Origin: Burkholderiaceae bacterium
GTDB taxonomy: Bacteria > Pseudomonadota > Gammaproteobacteria > Burkholderiales > Burkholderiaceae_B
DNA: 46,218 bases
Direction: 5' to 3'
NCBI GenBank assembly: GCA_004322135.1
Contig: SCSG01000048.1
Location: 1 to 46,218, forward strand
Part shown: positions 8,867 to 16,116 of the stretch, in pieces
How positions within the stretch are numbered: position 1 is the first letter of the stretch
Layout of the letters: each line of letters opens with the position of its first letter
Program-made: the position numbers and the translations under genes
The notes under the pieces: generated by a model
The model's input: only the letters and a program-made list of their open reading frames with translations
Database searches by the model: none
Told to the model about the DNA's origin: nothing

Positions 8867-9582
8867 CGGCTTTGCTTGAGGTCAATGACGTGCATGTGGC
8901 GTATGGCCAGGTCGAGGCAGTACGTGGGGTGTCATTTTCCCTGGAGACCGGCCAGATCAGTTCGATTATCGGCCCCAACGGCGCCGGAAAGACCACGCTG
9001 CTTGCCACCCTGATGGGTTTGCTGCCCCAGGTACGCGGCGAAATTCGTTTCGATGGTGTGGATGTGAGCAGCCTGGACGTCGAAACGCGGCTGGATATGG
9101 GGCTTTGCCTGGTGCCGGAGCAGCGGGAGTTGTTTGGTGACATGTCCGTGCTGGACAACCTGGTTCTAGGCAGCTATGTCAGAAGACTTTCCGCGGCACA
9201 GTTGCGGCGTGATCTCGACAAAGCCTATGCGCGTTTTCCGCGCTTGGCCGAGAGGCGAAATCAGCGTGCGGACACGCTTTCGGGGGGTGAGCGCCAGATG
9301 CTGGCGTTAAGCCGGGCGCTGATGAGTCGTCCGCGCCTGCTGATGCTGGACGAACCCAGCCTGGGTCTGGCGCCTTTGATTGTTCGCGAAATACTGACCG
9401 AAATCGGACAATTGCGTGAAACCGGCCTGTCGGTGCTTCTGGTCGAGCAGAACGCCCGTGCAGCACTGAGGGTTTCCTCGGAGGGGCACGTGCTTGAAGG
9501 CGGTCGCATCACGCTCGGGGGCCGGGCTGAACAACTGATCAACGACGAGCGAGTGCGTCGGGCATATCTGGGAGGCGCCTGA
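8863..9582 (+). CDS. ABC transporter ATP-binding protein (LivF-like)
   Basis: Second ATPase of the importer, 239 aa, cytoplasmic, pairing with the LivG domain of the preceding fusion. Walker A is GPNGAGKTT near residue 41, the signature is LSGGERQMLALSRAL near 145, and Walker B is LLMLDEPSLGL near 165, followed by the switch in VEQNA. This is the normal LivF size. Its ATG overlaps the stop of the fusion gene by 4 bp, so it completes a tightly coupled set of receptor, permeases and ATPases. Confidence 0.93.
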   Translation: MTALLEVNDVHVAYGQVEAVRGVSFSLETGQISSIIGPNGAGKTTLLATLMGLLPQVRGEIRFDGVDVSSLDVETRLDMGLCLVPEQRELFGDMSVLDNLVLGSYVRRLSAAQLRRDLDKAYARFPRLAERRNQRADTLSGGERQMLALSRALMSRPRLLMLDEPSLGLAPLIVREILTEIGQLRETGLSVLLVEQNARAALRVSSEGHVLEGGRITLGGRAEQLINDERVRRAYLGGA

Positions 9583-9599
9583 ATCAGCATCGGACGGCC

Positions 9600-9647
9600 T
9601 TACCCATTCTGTTCAATTACGGGTAGGATTGAACGGAAGGAAAGGAG
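9600..9647 (+). promoter_or_regulatory. interleaved inverted repeats and ribosome site before the molybdoenzyme
   Basis: The 73-bp gap before the molybdoenzyme contains two inverted repeats whose arms interleave. TACCC (9601-9605) can pair with GGGTA (9621-9625), and GTTCAAT (9611-9617) with ATTGAAC (9628-9634). In RNA this could form a small H-type pseudoknot or two competing hairpins; in DNA the second pair could be an operator. AAGGAGA (9641-9647) is the ribosome site of the next gene and lies just after the structure. The arms are short and a chance match is possible. Confidence 0.3.
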
Positions 9648-9655
9648 ACCGCCTT

Positions 9656-11986
9656 ATGTCTGACAGCAGGCCAACCCACAAATTGACGCAGACGGCGTCG
9701 CACTGGGGCGTGTATTACGTCGAAACCGACAGTAGCGGCGAAATCATCAATACCTACCCATTTTTCGCCGACCGGGAACCGTCGCCGCTGATTCGCGGCT
9801 TGCAAAGCCTCGTTCGCAGCCCGTTGCGTATTGACCAGCCCTACGTACGGCAGGGCTACCTGCGCAATCGCGATGCGCAGGGGCCGCATCCGCGCGGAGC
9901 GGAACCCTTTGTTCCCGTAAGCTGGGACCAAGCGCTTGGTCTGGTTGCCGATGCCCTGACGCGTGTAAAAACCGAATTTGGCAACGAAGCGATCTACGGC
10001 GGATCTTATGGCTGGGCCAGCGCCGGGCGCCTGCATCATGCGCCCAGTGTCTTGAAGCGGTTTCTTGGACTTAACGGCGGCTATGTTGACAAGCGCGGCA
10101 ACAACTCGTTTGGGGCCGCCATGGGGATCATGCAGCACGTACTCGGCCGCCGCGACATCACCGACATGGTCGTGACGTGGCGCGCGGTCGCCGAGCACAC
10201 CGACCTGGTTGTCATGTTTGGCGGTGCCAATGTGAAGAACATGCAGATCGATTCGGGCGGAGCGGTTGTGCATGATAACTTTTCCGGCTTTATGCGTGCG
10301 CGGGCAGCCGGGGTTCACTTCATCAATGTCAGTCCGTCAAATCGGGACTTGCCCGACTACGCCGAGGCCGAGTGGCACACGATCCGGCCCGGTTCCGATA
10401 CCGCCATGATGATGGCCATTGCCCATACGCTGGTCGCCGAGAACCTGCATGATCGTGCGTTTTTGGCGCGTTGCTGTGTGGGCTACGAGCGTTTCGAACG
10501 TTATCTGCTTGGGGACTCCGACGGCCAGCCAAAGAGCCCCGAATGGGCGGCGCCGATCACCGGCATCGCGCCGCAGGCTGTGCGATTGCTGGCGCGGCGC
10601 ATGGCGTCGTCCCGCACGCTTATTGCTGCCAGTTGGTCAATTCAGCGGGCCGACCATGGCGAGCAGCCAGTGTGGATGACGGTGACGCTGGCCGCCATGC
10701 TTGGACAGATTGGCCAGGCTGGACGCGGGTTTGCATTTGGGTTCGGTGCTACGAACGGAAGCCTGGCCTCGCGTGCGTTCGACATACCCCGGCCGAAGAT
10801 CAGTCTGGGTACCAACCCCGTCAAGGCATTTTGTCCGGTTGGTCGAACGAATGATCTTTTATTAAGACCCAACGAGGTCCTTGAGTACAACGGAACACAG
10901 CTGAAACTGCCCGACATCAGGCTGGTATATTCGGCCGGCGGCAACCCCTTTCACCACAACGCCAACATCAACCGTCTCCTTGCCGCGTGGCAGCGGGTGG
11001 ACACCATTATTGTCAACGAAATCTGGTGGAATCCGGTGGCCAGGCACGCCGACATCATATTGCCCAGCACCACGACGATGGAGCGAAATGACATTCTGGC
11101 CGCCGACCAGCAAAGCTATTGGATCGCGATGAAAAAGGTGATCGAACCTTACCGGCAGGCGCGCAATGACTTTGATATTTTTGCCGAACTTGCCGATCGT
11201 CTTGGTTTTGGCCCTGCCTATACCGAGAACCGTGACGAGATGGAATGGCTACGTCATATGTATGACGAGGCGCGCGCCGTTGCCCTGGAAAGAGGCTACG
11301 GACCGCCGCCTTTCGATGAGTTCTGGCAAGTGGGCCGATATCTCTTCCCCGTGCCGTTGCGTGACGAGGTCCTGCTTGAAGGGTTCGTTGGTAATCCGGA
11401 CGCGAGGCGTCTGAAGACACCCTCGGGGAAAATCGAAATATTCTCCGAGCGAGTCGACAGCTTTGGCTACGATGATTGCCCCGGTCACCCAGCCTGGATC
11501 GAGCCGAAAGAGTGGCTGGGCTCGCCACTTGCGAGGCGTTTTCCGTTTCATCTCCTGTCGAATCAGCCCCGGAAGCGCCTGCACAGCCAGCTGGATCCTG
11601 CGCCCGAAAGCCGCAAGACGAAGATCAAGGATCGCGAGCCGATTGAAATAGGCCGGGCTGATGCCCAGGCGCGCGGCTTGTGTGAAGGCGACATTGTTCG
11701 TGTTTTCAATGATCGCGGCGCGACGTTGGCTGGCGTGAGAATCGTCGATGGCCTGCTTCCGGGGGTGCTGCTTATGGCGACTGGCGCCTGGTATGACCCG
11801 CTGGAACCCGGGAAGCCCGGCTCGCTTGAAAAACACGGCAATCCGAACGTCCTGACGCAGGATCTGGGGACGTCGCGGCTAGCGCAATCCATTGCGACAC
11901 AGTCGGTGCTTGTGGACCTCGAACGTTTCGAGGGCCCGCTGCCGCCTGTAACGGCCTTCGGTATTCCGAGAATCGTTACTGGTTAA
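9656..11986 (+). CDS. DMSO reductase-family molybdoenzyme (BisC/TorZ-like)
   Basis: A 776-aa oxidoreductase of the bis-MGD DMSO reductase family, closest in layout to the biotin/methionine sulfoxide and trimethylamine N-oxide reductases. SYGWASAGRLHH near residue 120 matches the SYGW motif whose Ser is the molybdenum ligand. The C-terminal dinucleotide-binding domain contains LLSNQPRKRLHSQLD near 640 and NVLTQDLGTSRLAQ near 740. No N-terminal iron-sulfur Cys cluster and no twin-arginine signal are seen, so it should be soluble and cytoplasmic, like BisC. The start at 9656 has AAGGAGA 8 nt upstream. It sits directly after the importer, so it may act on the same substrate or on a sulfoxide/N-oxide relative; that is inference. 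Confidence 0.85.
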   Translation: MSDSRPTHKLTQTASHWGVYYVETDSSGEIINTYPFFADREPSPLIRGLQSLVRSPLRIDQPYVRQGYLRNRDAQGPHPRGAEPFVPVSWDQALGLVADALTRVKTEFGNEAIYGGSYGWASAGRLHHAPSVLKRFLGLNGGYVDKRGNNSFGAAMGIMQHVLGRRDITDMVVTWRAVAEHTDLVVMFGGANVKNMQIDSGGAVVHDNFSGFMRARAAGVHFINVSPSNRDLPDYAEAEWHTIRPGSDTAMMMAIAHTLVAENLHDRAFLARCCVGYERFERYLLGDSDGQPKSPEWAAPITGIAPQAVRLLARRMASSRTLIAASWSIQRADHGEQPVWMTVTLAAMLGQIGQAGRGFAFGFGATNGSLASRAFDIPRPKISLGTNPVKAFCPVGRTNDLLLRPNEVLEYNGTQLKLPDIRLVYSAGGNPFHHNANINRLLAAWQRVDTIIVNEIWWNPVARHADIILPSTTTMERNDILAADQQSYWIAMKKVIEPYRQARNDFDIFAELADRLGFGPAYTENRDEMEWLRHMYDEARAVALERGYGPPPFDEFWQVGRYLFPVPLRDEVLLEGFVGNPDARRLKTPSGKIEIFSERVDSFGYDDCPGHPAWIEPKEWLGSPLARRFPFHLLSNQPRKRLHSQLDPAPESRKTKIKDREPIEIGRADAQARGLCEGDIVRVFNDRGATLAGVRIVDGLLPGVLLMATGAWYDPLEPGKPGSLEKHGNPNVLTQDLGTSRLAQSIATQSVLVDLERFEGPLPPVTAFGIPRIVTG

Positions 11987-12058
11987 AAAATTGGGTTGAT
12001 CTGGACACCGTGCGGCGAGGCCCTTGGCGCTGTCCGGATTGCGAAGGGCGGCAGTAAT

Positions 12059-12952
12059 ATGCTTTTAGGTACTGAGTCTTTATGCAAGGGGCTTCCGTTG
12101 ACTCAAGAAGAGTTTCCGTTGATTCAAGAACTTCATGAATTTGTGGGCCGTCATCCCCGCTTGCTTGTGCTGTCGGGGGCGGGCATCAGCACGGCGTCGG
12201 GCATCCCGGGTTATCGGGACGAAGACGGAGTGTGGAAGGGGCGACGGCCCACCATGCTCCAGGAATTCCTGGGTCTGCAACTGGCCCGGCAGCGTTATTG
12301 GGCGCGCAGCATGATTGGCTGGCCGGAGGTCGCCAATGCGCAACCCAACGCGGCGCACTATGCACTGGCCCGGCTTGAAGCGGCCGGTCATGTACAACGG
12401 CTGGTCACGCAGAATGTCGATGGGCTGCATCAGCGGGCGGGTAGCACTGGCGTAATCGAGCTGCACGGCAGCCTAGGCAAGGTAGTGTGTCTCACGTGTG
12501 GGCGCGTGTTTTTGCGCAGCGAAATCCAGCATCGGCTCGAGTCCGAGAATCCACTATTTGCCGGCGGCGTTGCAGTACAGGCGCCCGATGGCGACGCACT
12601 CGTCGAATACGAAAATTTTGATGCGTTCCACGTACCTCAGTGTTCATATTGCGGCGGTTTGCTCAAGCCTGATGTCGTTTTTTTCGGGGGCAGTGTGCCG
12701 CGCGATCGTATCCACGCAGCGACACAGGAGATGGAAAATGCCGACGCTCTGCTTGTTGTTGGGTCGTCGTTGATGGTGTATTCGGGCTACCGTTTTTGTC
12801 TTTTGGCACATCAGTTGGGTAAGCCCATTGCCGCAATCAACCTTGGCCATACCCGCGCCGATGCGCTGCTTGCGTTAAAGGTCCGCCAGCCCTGCATTCA
12901 GGCTTTTGCCTCCTTACTGGACCGATTGGGGCTAGAACGCGCCTACGGTTGA
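12059..12952 (+). CDS. NAD-dependent protein deacylase (SIR2 family)
   Basis: Sirtuin of about 297 aa which removes acyl groups from lysine using NAD. The NAD-binding motif is GAGISTASGIPGYRD near residue 40, followed by TQNVDGLHQRAG near 120 and the catalytic His in ELHGS. The zinc site is two pairs, CLTCG and CSYCGG, separated by a longer loop than in CobB. The ATG at 12059 is chosen over an in-frame TTG at 11996 because it follows a GAAGGGCGG stretch. It is on the same strand as the molybdoenzyme, 72 bp later, so co-transcription is possible but a functional link is not shown. Confidence 0.9.
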   Translation: MLLGTESLCKGLPLTQEEFPLIQELHEFVGRHPRLLVLSGAGISTASGIPGYRDEDGVWKGRRPTMLQEFLGLQLARQRYWARSMIGWPEVANAQPNAAHYALARLEAAGHVQRLVTQNVDGLHQRAGSTGVIELHGSLGKVVCLTCGRVFLRSEIQHRLESENPLFAGGVAVQAPDGDALVEYENFDAFHVPQCSYCGGLLKPDVVFFGGSVPRDRIHAATQEMENADALLVVGSSLMVYSGYRFCLLAHQLGKPIAAINLGHTRADALLALKVRQPCIQAFASLLDRLGLERAYG

Positions 12953-13005
12953 CGGCCGAGTGTACTGGCGATGCCCTCGTTACTTCCGTGCTAAATTCTG
13001 TCTGT

Positions 13006-13090
13006 GCGACACGGGGTGTCCCGACTCAATCGGGGCTGAGATGACACCCGTCGAACCTGATTCAGTTCATACTGGCGAAGGGATGTTCGC
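13006..13090 (+). ncRNA. TPP riboswitch (THI element)
   Basis: The conserved thiamine pyrophosphate aptamer is easily recognised. It contains ACGGGGTG at 13011, CTGAGAT at 13036-13042, ACCC at 13046-13049, GAACCTGAT at 13053-13061 and CATACTGGCGAAGGGA at 13068-13083. The closing helix pairs GCGA (13006-13009) with TCGC (13087-13090). It lies in the 195-bp gap between the sirtuin and a short-chain dehydrogenase and reads toward the latter. In this family TPP binding switches off expression. The downstream gene is not a standard thiamine gene, which makes the element notable. Confidence 0.93.
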
Positions 13091-13112
13091 GACGCGGCGG
13101 CGGATGGCCGGC

Positions 13113-13131
13113 GTCGGGCCTTTCGCCCGAC
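13113..13131 (+). promoter_or_regulatory. hairpin between riboswitch and start codon (likely expression platform)
   Basis: GTCGGGC (13113-13119), loop CTTTC, GCCCGAC (13125-13131) forms a strong 7-bp hairpin. It lies between the TPP aptamer and the AGAGAG ribosome site (13135-13140) of the dehydrogenase. No U-run follows, so control of translation looks more likely than transcription termination. This is inferred from position and folding by eye. Confidence 0.45.
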
Positions 13132-13147
13132 ACCAGAGAGACCCATC

Positions 13148-13930
13148 ATGACAAACGCGCAACAATCCTTATCCCTGAAAGAACAAGTTGTCCTCGTTAC
13201 GGGCGGCGCCCGTGGCCTGGGCGAACATATCGTGCGAGCGTTCCAGCGCGAAGGCGCACGGGTGATCGTAAACTACTTCAATAGCGCCGGCCCTGCCAGC
13301 GTGCTGGTGGCACAGGCGCCCGATCGCACCCTGGCGGTTGCCGCCGATGTTCGCGACGCCGATGCCGTGTGCGCTATGGTGGATCTGGCAGCCAAGCATT
13401 TCGGTGAGCCTGTGACCACCGTCGTTAATAACGCATTGTCTTCGTTTCAGTTCAATGGCGATCAGCGCCCTCATGCCGAGGACCTGACCTGGGAAAATAT
13501 CAAGCAGCAAATGGAAGGCACGCTGCGTGGCGCCCTGAACACAGTCCAGGCGGCCTTGCCTGGCATGCGCAAGACGGGGTTTGGGCGGGTCATCAATGTG
13601 GGCACGAATCTCTTTCAGAATCCGGTTGTGCCCTATCACGACTACACGGCGGCCAAAGCGGCACTGCTTGCGTTTACGCGCACGCTGTCACACGAGCTGG
13701 GGCCGCAGGGGATTACGGTCAATATGGTGTCGGGTGGTCTGCTGCGCACTACCGACGCCTCTGCTGCCACCCCCGAAGCTGTGTTTGATCTGATCGCCTC
13801 CAGCACGCCTTTGCGGCGCGTCACCACGCCCGCCGAATTTGCCGATGCGCTGTTGTTTTTCGCCTTCCCCTGGTCGCGCTCGGTCACAGGCCAGAACCTG
13901 ATTGTCGACGGCGGCCTGGTGTGCAACTGA
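13148..13930 (+). CDS. short-chain dehydrogenase/reductase under TPP riboswitch control
   Basis: Rossmann-fold SDR of 260 aa, annotated in relatives as 3-oxoacyl-ACP reductase-like. The cofactor motif TGGARGLGEHI lies near residue 20 and the catalytic pair is in YTAAK near 166-170. Two usual features differ: the NNAG motif reads NNAL, and the catalytic Ser position, 13 residues before the Tyr, is Thr. The C-terminus GQNLIVDGGLVCN is typical. Its leader carries a clear TPP riboswitch, so it is expected to be made when thiamine pyrophosphate is scarce. I recall that thiamine-regulated reductases of this kind (called oarX) were proposed from comparative genomics, but cannot verify that here. A role in thiamine precursor metabolism or salvage is possible; the substrate is unknown. 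Confidence 0.85.
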   Translation: MTNAQQSLSLKEQVVLVTGGARGLGEHIVRAFQREGARVIVNYFNSAGPASVLVAQAPDRTLAVAADVRDADAVCAMVDLAAKHFGEPVTTVVNNALSSFQFNGDQRPHAEDLTWENIKQQMEGTLRGALNTVQAALPGMRKTGFGRVINVGTNLFQNPVVPYHDYTAAKAALLAFTRTLSHELGPQGITVNMVSGGLLRTTDASAATPEAVFDLIASSTPLRRVTTPAEFADALLFFAFPWSRSVTGQNLIVDGGLVCN

Positions 13931-14011
13931 AGCACGCGCTGGGCCGTCTGTTCCCTTTGTTGAAGGGGGAGCTGCCGTAGCCCGTTGTGTCGGGTGGGTG
14001 GTTGACGTACG

Positions 14012-14740
14012 TCAGGCCGCGGCCAGCGATTTGCCCAGTTTGCGGAGCAGGGAGGCGCCGTCTCCCGACCATGCGCTGCCATGCATGCACGCAAGCACCG
14101 CAGGCTGTAATTGCGCCAGTTTTTCAATCAGTGCCGGGTCGTTGCGGCCATGCGCGTAGTAGTCTCTTTGACGCCGAAGCGCTTCACTTGAGGTCAGAAT
14201 GTCGCCCTGCGTAAGGGGGTGTTCGCCTGTGCCTGGCTGGGTGAACAGGTCGCCGCAGAACAGCGTTTTTGTGGTGGTGTCGAAAAAATAGCCGCATTCC
14301 CATCCGTGTGGCAGATGGGGCGTGTTTTGCCAGACGAGCGTGTGGTGACCGAGTTCCAGTGTCTGGCCATCGGCCATGGCCAAAGGCTCGACATCCACGA
14401 GATCCCTGACGGACACCATGGCGGCTACCTCGCTGCATACCGGCCGGGCGCCGGGTGCTGCGGCAAGAAATTCCGGCAGGCTGCCGCATTCATCGCCTTC
14501 CATATGCGAAAACGCAATGTATCGCAGCGTTGATACGGGCAATACGTTTTCTATTTGCTCGCAGATTGCCTTGAACATTTTCTTGGGGCCTGTGTGAAAC
14601 AGCAGCGGCTGGTCATCCTTGACGAGGAACTGGTTGAAGGAGAATCCGCCGGGAATGTATTCGGGGGCCACCGGGATGCTGATGCGGTAGATGCCTGAGG
14701 CAATTTCGTTGATGGAGGGTTGAGTGGCAGTGTTATTCAT
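14012..14740 (-). CDS. MBL-fold protein with oxygen-binding di-iron domain
   Basis: A 242-aa metallo-beta-lactamase-fold protein related to the di-iron domain of flavodiiron proteins (FprA/ODP type) but without the flavodoxin domain. The metal ligands are visible: SHMEGDECG gives His, Glu and Asp, a His lies in HLPHGWE, an Asp in FCGDLF and the last His in CMHGSAW. Stand-alone proteins of this type may act on oxygen, nitric oxide or a small substrate; the function is not known. No signal peptide is seen. It lies 30 bp downstream of the AraC-type regulator on the same strand and probably shares its transcript. Confidence 0.82.
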   Translation of the reverse strand: MNNTATQPSINEIASGIYRISIPVAPEYIPGGFSFNQFLVKDDQPLLFHTGPKKMFKAICEQIENVLPVSTLRYIAFSHMEGDECGSLPEFLAAAPGARPVCSEVAAMVSVRDLVDVEPLAMADGQTLELGHHTLVWQNTPHLPHGWECGYFFDTTTKTLFCGDLFTQPGTGEHPLTQGDILTSSEALRRQRDYYAHGRNDPALIEKLAQLQPAVLACMHGSAWSGDGASLLRKLGKSLAAA

Positions 14741-14770
14741 TTGTTGCTCGAAGTAAGAGATGCAGCATTT

Positions 14771-15739
14771 TTAGCGCGTACGGCGGTATTCGCTTGGAGT
14801 GCAGCCATATGCCGCCTTGAAGCTGCGGCTGAAATGTGAGAAGTCGTTGAAGCCATGCATCAGTGCAATATCGCCTATGCTGCGCTGCGCGAATTCGGGC
14901 GCCTCGCAGGCCTTTTTGCAGCATTCAAGGCGCTGAAGCCACAAGTATCGGGAAGGGGGATCGAGGCCGCAGTCCTTGAATACTTGCTGCAGCCGGCGGG
15001 TGGAAATCGACAAGTGGCGCGCCACGGCGTCCACCGTAAGGTCGGGGTTTGCCAGTTGGCTTTCAATATAGTGCTGCGCGCGGTAAAGCAGGCGGTATCG
15101 CGCTATTTGCGCCGGTGGCTCGGCGCGTGTCACAAGCGTTTCGGACAATGCCGAGGCAATGAGCTCGAGCGCGCCGGACTTGAGCGCCACGGCTACCGGG
15201 CCCAGCAGGTCGATGGAGTCGGGTCGGCGCAATTGTGTCGACAGGCCCTGCATGAATTGTGTGACGAGCCGCGCAGTGCCTTGTGCTCCCGAGATCCTTT
15301 GCGCGCAGCGGCGTTCGGCATCGCTCAGCACTTTGAGCAGGGCATCGCGCGGCATGTGTACGATGAGCTGCCGCGAGGTGTCGGGAAATGCAACACGGTA
15401 GGGCCGCACGGAATCCAGCAGAGCCATGTCGCCAGGGAAAAGGCGTGCCTGCAGGTTGTTCTGGTCCACCACGCAAAGGCCTTCCTGCTGGATGCACAGC
15501 ATGAAGTTGTTATGTGAGTTTTGCTGAATGAGGGCTGTGTTCTTGCTGACCTGGACCGGGCTGGCACTGCTTTCGCAAAAGTGGATTCCCTGTAGCCCGC
15601 AGTCCGCCAGGCGGGCGTGGAACGGCACGTCCGGCGGGGCCTGGCAGTCGATGTTTGCAAAGGTGTTGCACACAACATCGCGCCAGTATGCGAGGCGGTT
15701 GGTTACGGCGACGGAATCGGTTGAAAAATCGATATTCAT
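14771..15739 (-). CDS. AraC-family transcriptional regulator (FeaR-like)
   Basis: A regulator of about 322 aa. Residues 1-190 form an AraC_binding_2-type sensor domain (MNIDFSTDSVAVTNRLAYW start), as in FeaR. The C-terminal 100 residues hold two helix-turn-helix motifs: VDAVARHLSISTRRLQQVF, then IGDIALMHGFNDFSHFSRSF. The ATG at 15739 is used because residues encoded further upstream do not resemble the family. It is divergent from an aldehyde dehydrogenase across 377 bp. In Escherichia coli, FeaR activates an aldehyde dehydrogenase gene in amine catabolism, so control of the neighbouring dehydrogenase is a reasonable inference. The inducer is unknown. Confidence 0.88.
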   Translation of the reverse strand: MNIDFSTDSVAVTNRLAYWRDVVCNTFANIDCQAPPDVPFHARLADCGLQGIHFCESSASPVQVSKNTALIQQNSHNNFMLCIQQEGLCVVDQNNLQARLFPGDMALLDSVRPYRVAFPDTSRQLIVHMPRDALLKVLSDAERRCAQRISGAQGTARLVTQFMQGLSTQLRRPDSIDLLGPVAVALKSGALELIASALSETLVTRAEPPAQIARYRLLYRAQHYIESQLANPDLTVDAVARHLSISTRRLQQVFKDCGLDPPSRYLWLQRLECCKKACEAPEFAQRSIGDIALMHGFNDFSHFSRSFKAAYGCTPSEYRRTR

Positions 15740-16116
15740 TGCGCACCCCGGCATCCAAAGTGCCCGAAGCTTGAACGGCGGCATCAACGACAAGGGGCGG
15801 CGCCATCTATACGACCGCGGACGTCCGGGAGACGACCTGTGTGGATGGCAGCCAGTAAGTACTAAGGCTAACACTGAATTGCTCACGACTCTAGTTTTTC
15901 GTCCTGGTGGGCAGCCATTGAATATATTGCGGCGCAACATTACCGGCTATCCGTCTTCGCGCGGCCTGGAGGAATTGGCGCTAGTGGGCACTTATATTGC
16001 AAGTTCGCGCATGGGGCACATTGCGTTGCGTGTACGGTCAAGAAACTTGTAGACACTGACTCGACAATAGGGCGTTGTATTAGATAAATCAGATTATCCA
16101 TGAGGTAGGAGGAAAC
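15740..16116. promoter_or_regulatory. divergent control region between AraC-type regulator and aldehyde dehydrogenase
   Basis: This 377-bp gap has no convincing gene. It should hold the promoters of both divergent genes and the AraC-type binding sites. Near the dehydrogenase, GATAA (16083-16087) and TTATC (16094-16098) form a small inverted repeat, and TAGGAGGA (16106-16113) is a strong ribosome site. The stretch 15850-15950 is more AT-rich than its surroundings. I could not pick convincing -35/-10 boxes. Confidence 0.5.
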
